A DNA stretch of 64,000 bases from Cyanobacteria bacterium MAG CAR3_bin_5 (GCA_026709085.1 JAPOTR010000024.1:18493-82492), one strand, 5' to 3'; counted from the first letter of the stretch, positions 53,324-62,983 are shown. The notes: generated by a model from the letters alone, not told the origin. Made by a program: numbers and translations.

Positions 53324-54207
53324 GATGGGGATCCCCACGGCTGCTCAGTGGCCTGGTGGTGGCTGCCCTGGGGGTGCTGCTCATCAGCCTGGGGGGCTGG
53401 TGGTTCACCCTGCTGGTGGCGTTCATCATCCACCTGGGCCTGATGGAGTTTTTCCGGTTGGCCCGCAGCAAGGGGATGCGCCCCGCCAGCAAAACAACCT
53501 TGGCGGCCTGCCATGTACTGCTTGTTGTCCTCAGCTTCCATGCCACCAACTACCCCCTGAATTCCCAATGGTCCCTGGTGGCCGATGCGGTGGTGCCCCT
53601 GGCCAGTCTGGTGATTTGCGGGTGGCTGTTGTTGCAGCCACGGACGGGCTCCATCGCCGACGTGGCGGCATCGATTTTCGGGTTCTATTATCTGGGCGTG
53701 CTGCCCAGCCACTGGCTGCGACTGCGGGCCATTGGCGCGATTGCTCCCCTCCACGTGGAGCACTGGACCATGCCCGTCACGGGTCTTGGCGCCGGTCTCG
53801 CCCTGACCCTGTTCACCGCCGCCATGATTCTGGCGGTAGACATCACCGCCTATGTGTGTGGACGACGCTTTGGGCAGCGGCCGTTGATCCGGGTCAGCCC
53901 CGGCAAAACCGTGGAAGGGACCATCAGCGGTTTTGCGGCTGCCGCCCTGGTGGGGGCCGGTGGCGCTGCGCTCCTGGGTTGGCCCCTGGCGCCGTGGAGC
54001 GGCTTGATGCTGGGTCTCCTGGCGGCTCTCTCCGCCCTGGTGGGGGACCTGGTGGAGTCCATGCTGAAACGGGATGCCGGGGTGAAGGATTCCGGCCGCC
54101 TCATCCCCGGCCATGGCGGCATCCTGGACCGGTTCGATAGCTATCTGCTGACGCCGGCTGTGGTGTTGTACTTCGTGCTGCTGGTGCTCCCCCTGTTCTC
54201 CCGGTAA
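53320..54207 (+). CDS. cdsA: Phosphatidate cytidylyltransferase
   Basis: The 295-residue membrane protein makes CDP-diacylglycerol from phosphatidic acid. It has about eight membrane helices and the family signature near the C-terminus: [22 protein letters not shown], then [11 protein letters not shown]. It is coupled to the CbiT-like gene by a four-base overlap. The end overlaps the convergent gene at 54141 by 67 bases. With PlsY it covers early phospholipid synthesis. Confidence 0.96.
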   Translation: MRWGSPRLLSGLVVAALGVLLISLGGWWFTLLVAFIIHLGLMEFFRLARSKGMRPASKTTLAACHVLLVVLSFHATNYPLNSQWSLVADAVVPLASLVICGWLLLQPRTGSIADVAASIFGFYYLGVLPSHWLRLRAIGAIAPLHVEHWTMPVTGLGAGLALTLFTAAMILAVDITAYVCGRRFGQRPLIRVSPGKTVEGTISGFAAAALVGAGGAALLGWPLAPWSGLMLGLLAALSALVGDLVESMLKRDAGVKDSGRLIPGHGGILDRFDSYLLTPAVVLYFVLLVLPLFSR

Positions 54208-54851
54208 GTCCCCTCTCTGCCCACGGGCGGCCCCGTCACCTGCTCGGTGCGATAGAGGCGCCACCAACGGAACCAGAGTTGCTCCCGCAACCACCAGAGT
54301 TGCTCCTGCCGGACTTGGGCCGTGGGCGCCCCCCCCGCAGCCGGCAGGCAGCCCAACCAGGGTAAGCCCAACTCCACAGCAGGATCAAAGTGGGGGGCAT
54401 GGGGCTTACCCTGGCCAACCACGCCCAATAGGGGAATCCCCCCCTGCCGCGCCCTGGCTCCATAGGCGCGAGCCTGCTCTTCCCAGCCTGGCCGGGGCGC
54501 CGCCACCAGCAACAGGGGGCGGCGAAATGCGGCCAGGGCCGCCCACCAGTCGGCCCCGCCAGGACCATGGTGCGCCGCCGGTTCCGTGGTCAGCAGCAGC
54601 CAGGGGCCATGGGCCGGAGACGGCGCCGCCGGCGGGTCCGATGCCAACGACGCCAACACCCGGAAGGGATCGGCCTCCGGTTCGGGCCTGAAGGGAGGCC
54701 GCCCCCCCAGCACTGTGGCTACGGCCTGGGCCACAGCCCGGGGATCCGCCCCTTGAAGGGGATAGACCACACCGGCGATTCCCTCCAGTCGCGCCACTGT
54801 TGTGCCTTTGAATGCCCTGGATCGGGCTTCAGCTTCTAGCATCACGATCAA
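54141..54851 (-). CDS. Uncharacterised soluble protein, convergent with cdsA
   Basis: The 236-residue frame has a plausible protein composition in its first 160 residues: a beta-strand region with [22 protein letters not shown], then a segment like a nucleotide-binding fold ([29 protein letters not shown]). The C-terminal ~40 residues are charged and overlap the cdsA end, so the true protein may be shorter. I do not recognise a family. Upstream is the IS200/IS605 remnant. Confidence 0.55.
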   Translation of the reverse strand: MIVMLEAEARSRAFKGTTVARLEGIAGVVYPLQGADPRAVAQAVATVLGGRPPFRPEPEADPFRVLASLASDPPAAPSPAHGPWLLLTTEPAAHHGPGGADWWAALAAFRRPLLLVAAPRPGWEEQARAYGARARQGGIPLLGVVGQGKPHAPHFDPAVELGLPWLGCLPAAGGAPTAQVRQEQLWWLREQLWFRWWRLYRTEQVTGPPVGREGTYRENRGSTSSTKYNTTAGVSR

Positions 54852-54884
54852 CAGGTTTCAACGACTGCCAGTGACCAGTCTGAC

Positions 54885-55146
54885 CGTGGCTGTTCAGGGA
54901 CACAAGCCCTGCCCTTCAGGGTGGCGTCCATCCCCTGGGAACGTGCTACATCCAGTGGGCTGGCGCGAGAACCCGGCGCCGGCGCCAACCGACGCAGCGG
55001 GGCTCGCTGAGCCGTTAAGCGCCTGTGGAGCCGAGGGTAAGACGGGTTCGCCCGCACCTGGCCGTGAAGCAGGAACCCACCTGAAGCAGGAGGCGCAGTG
55101 ATGGCCAGCCTGAGAGAAGGAATCCCCGGCCTTCACGGCGGGGAGG
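54885..55146 (+). mobile_element. IS200/IS605-family remnant (tnpB 3' end and right end)
   Basis: An open stretch ending at 55101 contains LSACGAEGKTGSPAPGREAGTH and the neighbouring frame ends AVKQEPT, both in the style of IS1341/TnpB C-termini. Bases from ~55112 read GAATCCCCGGCCTTCACGG and continue CGGGGAGGAAGTCAAAG, which is the hairpin-plus-AGGATGTCAA-type right end of this family. The rest of the transposase is absent. The end runs straight into the prs gene. Confidence 0.6.
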
Positions 55147-56138
55147 AAGTCAAAGCCAGGCCCCAGCACCATGACCTGCCCAGGGAGCGCCAGGATCATG
55201 GTCGTTTGCGCCTGTTCAGCGGCAGCGCCAATCCCCGTCTCACCCGGGAGATTGCCGCCTATCTGGGCATTCCCGACAGCGTGGTGGTGCGCAAGAGCTT
55301 TGCCGACGGGGAACTCTACGTCCAGATTCAGGAATCCATCCGCGGCTGTGACGTGTTTCTGGTGCAGCCCACCTGTGCGCCGGTGAACGACCACCTGATG
55401 GAGCTTCTGATCATGGTGGATGCGTGCCGCCGGGCCTCGGCGCGCCAGATCACCGCAGTAATGCCCTACTACGGCTACGCTCGCGCCGACCGCAAAACCG
55501 CGGGGCGGGAGTCCATCACCGCCAAGCTGGTGGCCAACCTGCTGGTGCAGGCGGGTGTTAGCCGGGTGCTGGCGGTGGACCTGCACTCGGCGCAGATCCA
55601 GGGCTACTTCGATATCCCCTGTGACCACATCTACGGCGCCTCGGTGCTGGTGGACTATCTCAACACGCGCCAGTGGAAGGATTACGTGGTGGTGTCACCG
55701 GACGTGGGTGGCGTGGCCAGGGCCAGGGCCTTTGCCAAGCGTTTCAACGACGCTCCCCTGGCCATCATCGACAAGCGCCGCGCCTCTCACAACGTGGCGG
55801 AAAGTCTGACGGTGATTGGGGACGTAGCGGGGCGTACGGCCATCCTTGTGGACGACATGATCGACACCGGCGGCACCATCCATCAAGGCGCCCGCCTCCT
55901 CAAGGCTCAGGGCGCCAGGACCGTCATCGCCTGCGTTACCCACCCGGTCTTTTCTCCTCCCGCTCTGGAACGCTTGCAGGAGCCGGGGCTGTTTGAGGAA
56001 GTGGTGGTCACCAACAGCATCCCGATCCGGCCGGAACAGTACTTTTCCCAGTTAACGGTGCTCTCCATCGCCAACGTGATGGGTGAGGCCATCTGGCGCA
56101 TCCATGAAGAGAGTTCCGTCAGCTCCATGTTCCGGTAG
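55098..56138 (+). CDS. prs: Ribose-phosphate pyrophosphokinase
   Basis: The 346-residue frame contains a complete PRPP synthetase: LRLFSGSANPRLTREIA, FADGELYVQIQESIRG, YYGYARADRK, LAVDLHSAQIQGYFDIP, and the PRPP loop LVDDMIDTGGT. It transfers pyrophosphate from ATP to ribose 5-phosphate for nucleotide, histidine and NAD synthesis. The first ~37 residues come from the right end of an IS200/IS605 remnant. The native start may be lost; a TTG at 55206, just before RLFSGSA, would give 310 residues, close to the normal length. The ATG shown or that TTG must serve. Confidence 0.92.
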   Translation: MMASLREGIPGLHGGEEVKARPQHHDLPRERQDHGRLRLFSGSANPRLTREIAAYLGIPDSVVVRKSFADGELYVQIQESIRGCDVFLVQPTCAPVNDHLMELLIMVDACRRASARQITAVMPYYGYARADRKTAGRESITAKLVANLLVQAGVSRVLAVDLHSAQIQGYFDIPCDHIYGASVLVDYLNTRQWKDYVVVSPDVGGVARARAFAKRFNDAPLAIIDKRRASHNVAESLTVIGDVAGRTAILVDDMIDTGGTIHQGARLLKAQGARTVIACVTHPVFSPPALERLQEPGLFEEVVVTNSIPIRPEQYFSQLTVLSIANVMGEAIWRIHEESSVSSMFR

Positions 56139-56156
56139 GGGTCCATGCCACCGGTT

Positions 56157-57743
56157 TTAGGGGCGGGACCGGTGCAGTCGGCTGGTGGCCAGAAGCAGCA
56201 GGGCCATGATGCCGTAGGCATAGGCCCACTCGGCCCCCACGCCCCAGCCCACGTTCAGGGCCGTATCGCCGGGGGTGAAGCGCCAGGCATGGATTACCCC
56301 GAACCAGGCCAGCACCGCTGAAACCCCGGCCACCCCCGCCGCGGCCAGGAAGCGGTGCTCAATCACGTAGACCAGCAGACCGGTGAGCAACATGGCGGTG
56401 ATGATGCCCCCTTGCTCAAGGGAAAACAGACCTCCGGCTCCCGCCAGCCCCACTTGCTGCAACCCCTCCAGCAGCCCGTCTCCAAAAGGCTGGCCCAGGG
56501 CGCCGGCGCCCGCTTTGACGCCGGCTTTGAGGAGAAAGGCTCCCCAGCTTGCCAGTCCCACCATGATCCCCAACACCACGGCGGGAGCATGGTTGGCGGG
56601 GGTGACCTGAAGACTCTGGGCCGTGATCACGATGCCCACGTAGACAATGATGGCCACCCCCACCTGGACCGGCACCGCCAGGCTGATGAGGGAAAAGAGC
56701 CCCAGGAAGCAGCTCAAGCCGACCGCCAGGCCGCTCATCAAGGAGTAGCCCAACCGGGCCCCGAGACCTTTCCAGCTTGGATGGCCAATGTAGATGGTGG
56801 TGGGGAAGCAGGATCCCAGCACTGCAGCCAACATCGTTCCAGCCCCGTTGATGAGCAGGGAGGTGCGCACCGGGTAGTCGTCACCGGCGGCGGCGGCGCT
56901 CTCCACGTTCTGCATGGACCCCAACACGTTGAACAGGCCCATGGGAAGGATCACCCCCATCCAGCGCAGCAACTCCGACCGGGCTTGCCACAACGCCCCC
57001 AACTGAAGCTGGGGCCATTGCAGGCCAAGACCGTCCAGCGCCTGCTGCCACTGGAGCGGGTCGCTCTCCACCAACCCCATGGACCAGGCCAGAGGCAAGC
57101 CCAGCAGCACCGCCAACAGACCACCGGGCAGGGGCAGACGCACCCGCCCGAAATAGGTGATCATCACCACCGCCATCACCGTCAATCCCAGAATCGGCTT
57201 TTCATAGACCTGCAACAGAAAGCCCAGACCAAGAAAGCCCATGGCAATTCCCGCCAGACTGGCCAGCAGGGCCGAACGGGGCAGCCACCGTTGCAACGGC
57301 TCTACCAGGAACGCTCCCGCCACTTCCAGCAGTCCCGAGCCCAGACAGGCCATGAGTCCTGCCCGCCAGGCCAGTTGGGCCGCATCCGCTTCGGCCATCC
57401 CTTCTCCCATGGCCACCGCCTTCACCGGCAACATCACCAGAAATACGTAGGCCAGGAGGCTGATGGTGTTGACCCCGTAGGGCAGGGCTGTGCGGTGGTA
57501 GGACCCTTCCTGACGGCCCAGCCGCCATGCCTGCCAGACATAGAGCACGTTGCCCACCAGAACGCTGACGCCAACGCCCGGCAGGATGGTTCCGGCGATC
57601 AACTCATCGGGAAACCCCAGAACGCCGCGGCAGAGCCCGATCGCCAGCAGGATGGTGATAAAGCTGTCGAGACCGAGGCCGAGGAAACCGTCAATATCGC
57701 CTCGCAGAAACCAGGGCGGGGACGAGGTGGGGGCTGTAGTCAT
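56157..57743 (-). CDS. NCS2-family permease (xanthine/uracil or AzgA-like)
   Basis: The 528-residue protein has twelve or more membrane helices and the NCS2 fold marks: NVLYVWQAWRL, PYGVNTISLL, a mid-protein SMQNVESAAAAGDDYP loop, and SCFPTTIYIGHP. The AzgA-like group carries purines such as guanine or hypoxanthine; a substrate cannot be named from sequence. It is convergent with prs, leaving 18 bases between the stops. Confidence 0.88.
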   Translation of the reverse strand: MTTAPTSSPPWFLRGDIDGFLGLGLDSFITILLAIGLCRGVLGFPDELIAGTILPGVGVSVLVGNVLYVWQAWRLGRQEGSYHRTALPYGVNTISLLAYVFLVMLPVKAVAMGEGMAEADAAQLAWRAGLMACLGSGLLEVAGAFLVEPLQRWLPRSALLASLAGIAMGFLGLGFLLQVYEKPILGLTVMAVVMITYFGRVRLPLPGGLLAVLLGLPLAWSMGLVESDPLQWQQALDGLGLQWPQLQLGALWQARSELLRWMGVILPMGLFNVLGSMQNVESAAAAGDDYPVRTSLLINGAGTMLAAVLGSCFPTTIYIGHPSWKGLGARLGYSLMSGLAVGLSCFLGLFSLISLAVPVQVGVAIIVYVGIVITAQSLQVTPANHAPAVVLGIMVGLASWGAFLLKAGVKAGAGALGQPFGDGLLEGLQQVGLAGAGGLFSLEQGGIITAMLLTGLLVYVIEHRFLAAAGVAGVSAVLAWFGVIHAWRFTPGDTALNVGWGVGAEWAYAYGIMALLLLATSRLHRSRP

Positions 57744-57783
57744 GTCGGCAATGCCTGTGGACGACCGTCGGGATGGCCGCCCG

Positions 57784-58062
57784 TTACGGCCCCACCATAA
57801 TCGCCCGCTCCACGTCCGACCGGCTCAGGCTGTAGGGGAAGCTCCGCTGGGTCATGCCGCCACTGGCGCCCGTGCCGGTCCAGCGCACGCTCATGTCCTC
57901 CACGCACAACTCCACGTCCGCACTCCAGGAGGGTTGCCGCAGATGCCACAGACAGATATTGCCCTCATCCCGTTGGCAGCCCATCTGCTCCAGCCAGCCC
58001 TCCAGGGCAGGCAGGGCATGGTTATAGAGGGGGGTGTCCGGATTGGGGAGTGGTCTGGACAC
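57784..58062 (-). CDS. DUF3143 protein
   Basis: The 92-residue protein matches cyanobacterial DUF3143: LPNPDTPLYNHALPALEGWLEQMG and then WSADVELCVEDMSVRW and FPYSLSRSDVERAI. It has no membrane segment or signal. It lies 6 bases downstream of the J-domain gene, a common pairing in cyanobacteria. The function is unknown. Confidence 0.85.
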   Translation of the reverse strand: MSRPLPNPDTPLYNHALPALEGWLEQMGCQRDEGNICLWHLRQPSWSADVELCVEDMSVRWTGTGASGGMTQRSFPYSLSRSDVERAIMVGP

Positions 58063-58068
58063 GGGGCT

Positions 58069-58431
58069 TCAGGACTGTTGCAGGACCAGGATGCCGGCCA
58101 GACCCGCACAGAAGAGCAGTGTGCAGGCCAGCAGCATCAACGCCAACCATTCTCCCCCGGACAGGGGGCGTTCGGGGGAGACGGGACGCTCCTGCAGGGT
58201 CTGAATTGCTGCAGGGGCAGCGGTGACGGGGAAATGGCGCCGTAACCGGTCGTCATGCCGCCGCCGGGCCGCCGGATCCTGCAACGTGGCGTAGGCCGCT
58301 TTGATCATGCGGAACCGTTCACTGGCCACGGCTGCCGGCAACGTGGTGGTGTCGGGGTGGTGCTGCTTGCAAAGACGCAAAAAGGCCCGGCGCAACGTGG
58401 CCCGATCCGCATGACGCGGCGCCTGCAGCAC
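58069..58431 (-). CDS. J-domain protein with C-terminal membrane helix
   Basis: The 120-residue frame starts at a GTG and covers most of a J domain: LRRAFLRLCKQHHPDTTT with HPD at residues ~25-27, then RFRMIKAAYATLQDPAARRRHDD. A variable linker precedes a membrane helix (~95-115). J domains recruit Hsp70. The expected first helix (LDYYRVL) is encoded just upstream of the GTG but no ATG, GTG or TTG is found there before a stop, so the real start may be non-standard or lost. Confidence 0.72.
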   Translation of the reverse strand: MLQAPRHADRATLRRAFLRLCKQHHPDTTTLPAAVASERFRMIKAAYATLQDPAARRRHDDRLRRHFPVTAAPAAIQTLQERPVSPERPLSGGEWLALMLLACTLLFCAGLAGILVLQQS

Positions 58432-58492
58432 CCGGTAGTAGTCCAGAAGCCGGATTGATCAACGGTTCTCCCACTCTATCGAAGCGGGCTGG

Positions 58493-61273
58493 TCACCGGC
58501 CGGCTGCCTGAAGCACGGCGGCCACGTTTTCATGGCCCTGTTGCCGGGCAAGCTCAAGGGGGGTGTGGCCCGCGTTGTTGGCGGCGTTGACGTCAGCGCC
58601 AGCTTCAAGGAGCACCCGAGCCGCCTCCGCTTGGCCCTGCAACACTGCATCGTGCAGCGGGGTATCCCCCACCTGATCCTGAAGATTGACGGGCGAGCCG
58701 GCATCAACGAGCAACTTGATCACCTCCGGCAGACCGGCAAAGGCCGCCATCTGCACAGGGGTGTTTCCGGCATGGTTTCTGGCCTGAACATCGGCTCCCG
58801 CCTCGATGAGCAGCCTGGCCAAGTCTCCATGACCGGCGTAGATGGCCAGGTGCAAGGGGGAGTTCTCGGAACGATCTTCAGCATTGATATCTGCCCCGTG
58901 CTGAAGCAGAAGCTCGACCATTTCAACATGATTGACAGATGCCGCCTTATGAAGTGGCGTACCATATGAGCCGAGTGCAAGGGAAGTTATTGGATGGGCT
59001 GAAACACCAATGTTTGCGCCGGCATTGATGAGAGCTTCGGCAATATTGACGGACATGATTGCATGTTCACCCATGCCTGCAACCATCAGGAGCGGCGTAT
59101 CACCAGGTCCGGCGTTCCATCGCACTGGGGCATTGACGTCGGCTCCAGCCTGGATCAGCAGCCTGGCAACCTTTTCATTGGGGCTCTCCCGTAAGGCCAG
59201 GGTCAGGGCGGTATTGAGATTCCGGTGAGTGCGGAAATCCGGATAACCGTTAATATGCTTCCCGGCCTCAACGAGGAGTTCGACAATTTCCGCCTGGCCC
59301 GCCATGGCCGCCACGTGTAACGGATTGGTATTGCCAAACTCAACCGACAGTCTTGGGTGATCTCCTCCCCACCGTGTGGTTGCATCAACTCTTGCTCCGG
59401 CCTGGATGAGAAGCCTGATCACCTCCATGTGTCCTTCGGTGGCGCGAGCAGGTTCAAGGTAGGTCTCGACAACGCTGTACAACGCTGTCGCCCCCCTGCC
59501 GTCCTGGGCATCAGTGGGGACGCCCGCTGCAAGCAGTTGCCTGACGGTTTCCGCATCACCGGCAGCCGCCGCCTCACGCAACGCCAAGGCACTCTCCAGC
59601 ATCTGCGCCAGGTCTTCATGTCCGTGCTCATGGGCAAGGTCAACAGGAGTTTTGTGGTCGTTGTTTTTCGCCATGACATAGACTCCTGCCTGCACCAGGA
59701 GCCTGGCGATTTCTGTGTAACCGTTTGCGGCTGCTACGTGAAGCAGGGAGTGTCCAGGCGTCACGTCATCGATGGTAGCCCCGGAACGGCGGTCATCGCT
59801 ATTGAAGTTGATATTGAAGTTGATATTTCTATAAATAGAAGGGCGTTTACTTCTTCTTCCATCTTCAATCAGGTATTCAGTTATTATTCTTACCATTTCC
59901 GTATGTCCATCAGATACTGCCGATTCCAAGGAAGACTTGGTACCGACATTGATAGGCGTCCCTGCATTCCTGAGGATTTCAGCGATTTCACCATGGCCCT
60001 CTTTCAGTGCAATATCAAGTGCGGTTGCTCCGGTCTTATCAGTCAGGTAAATATCGGCTCCTGCATCCAGGAGCGCCTGAACCACGTCTGCGTGTCCCTG
60101 TCTGCTGAATCTGACTGCCCCGTGTAATGGGGTGTAGCCATCATGTGAATGTAATGGATTGCCGTCATATGGGTGTTTCACGTTGATACTCTGCTCCTCG
60201 TCAGCCAGCCGCCTGATCGTCTCCATGTCCGGGGGATGTGAGTCGGATCTTATTGCGTCATGCAATTCGGGAATCCGATAAAGCATCTCTGCCAGGCTTC
60301 CATGTTCCTGCTCCCTGGCAAGGTCAATGGGAGTTTTATCATCACGATTTAGAGCCATAGCACTAGCTCCTGCCTGGACCAGGAGCCTGGCAATGTCCGT
60401 GTATCCATTGTAAGCCGCTATATGAAGTGGGGTGTTATTATTCTTGGCATAGTCTCCTGTATCAAGTATATCTATATTTTTTCCTGTTCGGGAATATCTA
60501 CCATAACTACCACCAGCATTGACCGTCTCCTTGATCCAGGCTTTTCGACCCTCCAATAGAATCTTCATAATCTCTGTATTGTTGTTAGAGGCTGCTGCGT
60601 GTAAGCCATCAACTAGATTCTGCGTACTCGGTACGAGTGTCGGATGAGATATTCGCTTGATATCGGCATCCAAGAGAAGCTTAACAATTTGTATATGATC
60701 TTCCCGGACGGCCACGTCCATGACGCTGGCGCCGTCCTGATCCACATTGTCGGACCTGGCCCCGGCTGCAAGGAGAATGTTGCACATCTCCACGGAACCG
60801 GTTTCCGCCGCCAGGTGGAGGGGGGTCTCCCCCCGGGAGGTTGGGTCGTTGGGATCGGCCCCCGCTTCCATGAACACCTGCACCACCTCTCCATGACCCC
60901 TGCGGACCGCCTCGTGTAACGCACTGAGGCCCCGGGCGTGTTGCTGTTGAATATCATCTGCATCATACGCTTGCTCCAGGAGTTGCTTCACCTGCTCCAC
61001 GTCCCCCGCCATTGCCGCCCGGTGCAAGTGGGACGGAGCCGGTGGCGAACTCTCGATGGCCAGCAAGGGCTGGGCTGGATCCACACCGTTGCCGGTGCTG
61101 CTGGCTTGCTCCACCGGCTCTTGCCGGGGCGCTTCTGTTGCCTGGGCAGGAGGGGAAGAGGCTTGCTGCCCCCTGCCGCTGCAAGCGGTGGTCAGGGGGA
61201 GGATGAAGGCAAGGACTGTAGCCAGGGGGAGGGCCACTGGTGCTGGCCTGATTCTTTTTGGGAGATTTAGCAT
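58493..61273 (-). CDS. Ankyrin-repeat lipoprotein
   Basis: The 926-residue protein has a lipoprotein signal peptide: a basic N-terminus, LATVLAFILPL, then LTTAC with the lipidation cysteine C31. A proline/glutamine linker is followed by about twenty ankyrin repeats from ~80 to the end, many with the pattern TPLHxAAxxGxxEIxxLLLxAGADVN. Two stretches (~120-270 and ~420-470) have degraded repeats. LspA at 753-1253 would process it. Ankyrin lipoproteins are unusual for a free-living marine Synechococcus but known from sponge symbionts, where they may touch host cells; that role is an inference. Confidence 0.9.
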   Translation of the reverse strand: MLNLPKRIRPAPVALPLATVLAFILPLTTACSGRGQQASSPPAQATEAPRQEPVEQASSTGNGVDPAQPLLAIESSPPAPSHLHRAAMAGDVEQVKQLLEQAYDADDIQQQHARGLSALHEAVRRGHGEVVQVFMEAGADPNDPTSRGETPLHLAAETGSVEMCNILLAAGARSDNVDQDGASVMDVAVREDHIQIVKLLLDADIKRISHPTLVPSTQNLVDGLHAAASNNNTEIMKILLEGRKAWIKETVNAGGSYGRYSRTGKNIDILDTGDYAKNNNTPLHIAAYNGYTDIARLLVQAGASAMALNRDDKTPIDLAREQEHGSLAEMLYRIPELHDAIRSDSHPPDMETIRRLADEEQSINVKHPYDGNPLHSHDGYTPLHGAVRFSRQGHADVVQALLDAGADIYLTDKTGATALDIALKEGHGEIAEILRNAGTPINVGTKSSLESAVSDGHTEMVRIITEYLIEDGRRSKRPSIYRNINFNINFNSDDRRSGATIDDVTPGHSLLHVAAANGYTEIARLLVQAGVYVMAKNNDHKTPVDLAHEHGHEDLAQMLESALALREAAAAGDAETVRQLLAAGVPTDAQDGRGATALYSVVETYLEPARATEGHMEVIRLLIQAGARVDATTRWGGDHPRLSVEFGNTNPLHVAAMAGQAEIVELLVEAGKHINGYPDFRTHRNLNTALTLALRESPNEKVARLLIQAGADVNAPVRWNAGPGDTPLLMVAGMGEHAIMSVNIAEALINAGANIGVSAHPITSLALGSYGTPLHKAASVNHVEMVELLLQHGADINAEDRSENSPLHLAIYAGHGDLARLLIEAGADVQARNHAGNTPVQMAAFAGLPEVIKLLVDAGSPVNLQDQVGDTPLHDAVLQGQAEAARVLLEAGADVNAANNAGHTPLELARQQGHENVAAVLQAAGR

Positions 61274-61321
61274 TTGGAAATTCAGGATTACTGGTTCGAA
61301 GGATAGGAGAGAGAAATTTAA

Positions 61322-61993
61322 TTAATCATCCCAACAATGCGAGCTAAAGTTACCATTATCACCAAAAGCAACCACGCAATGATCCCGACTCTGACTGTGT
61401 ACAACTTTCTTGAAACCTACTCTCCTGTAGTCTGAGCCAAGGTCTTCACATCTTTTAAACGTCGCAGATCCCCGCAGATCTTTATACCAAGGATTATTAT
61501 TATCGCCATCCCATACAGTCTCAAAAGGAAGTCTATCTACACAGCCATAGGTATCATAGTTTGAATAGGAAAATCTATTTGCATGAAAATATATCTGTTG
61601 ATCAAGATTGCCAGTGAGTCTAATGCGACAAGCATTATCATCGAGATTCATCCAACCGTCGGCAGTCATTCCTTCATTGCTACTTTTATACCTTAAAGTA
61701 GATATGTCTATATCCTCACCACTCTGATTGCAAAATACCAGTTCTGCTTGTGCAGGCCTCACCTCAATAAGCATTAGGATTGATAATCCAGCGGCAAGAG
61801 TCAGCCCTTGCTTGAGCAAGGGAAGCCTGAAGCCTTCCCCCTTGACCTGATTGGAAGTCTGGTATTTACCAAACAGGTTTTTGAGGATGGTTGCTGCGGC
61901 TGATTTCATGGGTTTGATCAGGGGGAAGGGATTAGAGATGATTGAAGATAGGGAGAAGGGAGAAGGGAGAGAGTTGGGGTTGGTTTTGGTCAT
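61322..61993 (-). CDS. DUF1036 exported protein
   Basis: The 223-residue protein has a hydrophobic signal region (~62-82, LTLAAGLSILMLI) ending in AQA. Next is a DUF1036 domain: LVFCNQSGEDIDI, GWMNLDDNACRIRLTGNLDQQIYFHA, and a cysteine-rich C-terminal half. DUF1036 proteins are small secreted beta-folds of unknown role. The first ~28 residues precede a second ATG (61909) that may be the real start. Confidence 0.8.
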   Translation of the reverse strand: MTKTNPNSLPSPFSLSSIISNPFPLIKPMKSAAATILKNLFGKYQTSNQVKGEGFRLPLLKQGLTLAAGLSILMLIEVRPAQAELVFCNQSGEDIDISTLRYKSSNEGMTADGWMNLDDNACRIRLTGNLDQQIYFHANRFSYSNYDTYGCVDRLPFETVWDGDNNNPWYKDLRGSATFKRCEDLGSDYRRVGFKKVVHSQSRDHCVVAFGDNGNFSSHCWDD

Positions 61994-62085
61994 GAGTGGA
62001 AGAGAGGATACAGTGACCCGAGTTCTGGATAAGAAGACCAGGAAAAGAGGGCTACCTCAATGTGGTCCGTGGTCCTTGGTTGTCA

Positions 62086-62931
62086 TCACCTGGTTGGCAA
62101 CGGTGTTGAACAAGCACCAATGGCTTTGGCAATGGGAGTCTTTTCAATGGCAGTCACGATCCGATCAGCAATGGCGTTGAGGGCACGGTCGCGGGTGGCG
62201 GTATCTCGCAACTTTTCCTCCAGATCTCCTTCCAGGTTGCCCACCTCTAGTATAGTGATGCCTCGTCTGGGGGCACCGAGATTGCCGCGACGAAAATCCA
62301 AAGGGAAGGCTCCGAATTCACTTGCCAAGTACTCATCAATGACAGTTTGCCCCTCATGGACCCGGGGGATGATGCCGGATCCAGTGCCATCAGGGCTATA
62401 GGCGTTGTAGTGAATCTCCAGTGCATAGCCCCCTGCCTCCACATGGCGCTTGCCCGTGCTCCAATTGGTTCGTGGGGCATCATTGTCGGGGATGTGGCGG
62501 ACAACGGGGTCATAGAAGAAGGGGTCATAGAAGAATATGTTGAGCCCCCGCTGCCGGCCCAGCCTGGCAATGCGCTGGGCGGTGGCCAAGTTCCAAAAGG
62601 CCTCATCAGTCATGCCGGGCTGCATGGGGTCAGCACCATCAGCCACCGCCTGGCCATTGGTGCCACTCGTCTGAAGGTCCGCATGGCCGGCCAGCACAAG
62701 GATGGACACCGTGGGGCTTAGCTGCTGGGTGCCCTGCCAATCCTTATCCTCTGAGCGTTTTCCAGTGTCCACTGCTATCGTGGGGAACTGCTCACAGACT
62801 GTCGAGGGTAAGGTCTCCGATGCCAACAATGGCTGTGCCAGGAGAACCGGGTTAATCAGCAGCAGGCTGTAGATGGCAGCCTTTGCTTGTCGGGCAAGCT
62901 GGGTCAGTGGACAGGGGGCAGAGTGAGGCAT
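62086..62931 (-). CDS. Exported amidase_3-like zinc hydrolase
   Basis: Starting at the ATG at 62931, the 281-residue protein has a signal peptide (SLLLINPVLLAQPLLAS) and an amidase_3-like core. LVLAGHADLQ holds the first zinc histidine, ALEIHYNAYSPDG has the Glu/His pair, and ILEVGNLEGDLE has the catalytic glutamate. N-acetylmuramoyl-L-alanine amidases of this fold cut peptidoglycan side chains. The metal residues differ from the textbook IDPGHGG, so activity is not certain. A tandem 15-base duplication encodes FFYDPFFYDP. Confidence 0.82.
   Translation of the reverse strand: MPHSAPCPLTQLARQAKAAIYSLLLINPVLLAQPLLASETLPSTVCEQFPTIAVDTGKRSEDKDWQGTQQLSPTVSILVLAGHADLQTSGTNGQAVADGADPMQPGMTDEAFWNLATAQRIARLGRQRGLNIFFYDPFFYDPVVRHIPDNDAPRTNWSTGKRHVEAGGYALEIHYNAYSPDGTGSGIIPRVHEGQTVIDEYLASEFGAFPLDFRRGNLGAPRRGITILEVGNLEGDLEEKLRDTATRDRALNAIADRIVTAIEKTPIAKAIGACSTPLPTR
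62506..62535 (-). repeat. Tandem 15-base duplication in the amidase gene
   Basis: GGGGTCATAGAAGAA occurs twice head to tail. On the coding strand it adds FFYDP as an exact in-frame repeat, so the reading frame is kept. Confidence 0.85.
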
Positions 62932-62983
62932 GGCTGGTGAAGATAAAGTGGTCGCAAGGTTGGAATGTTCAGGCTTGAAGGCG

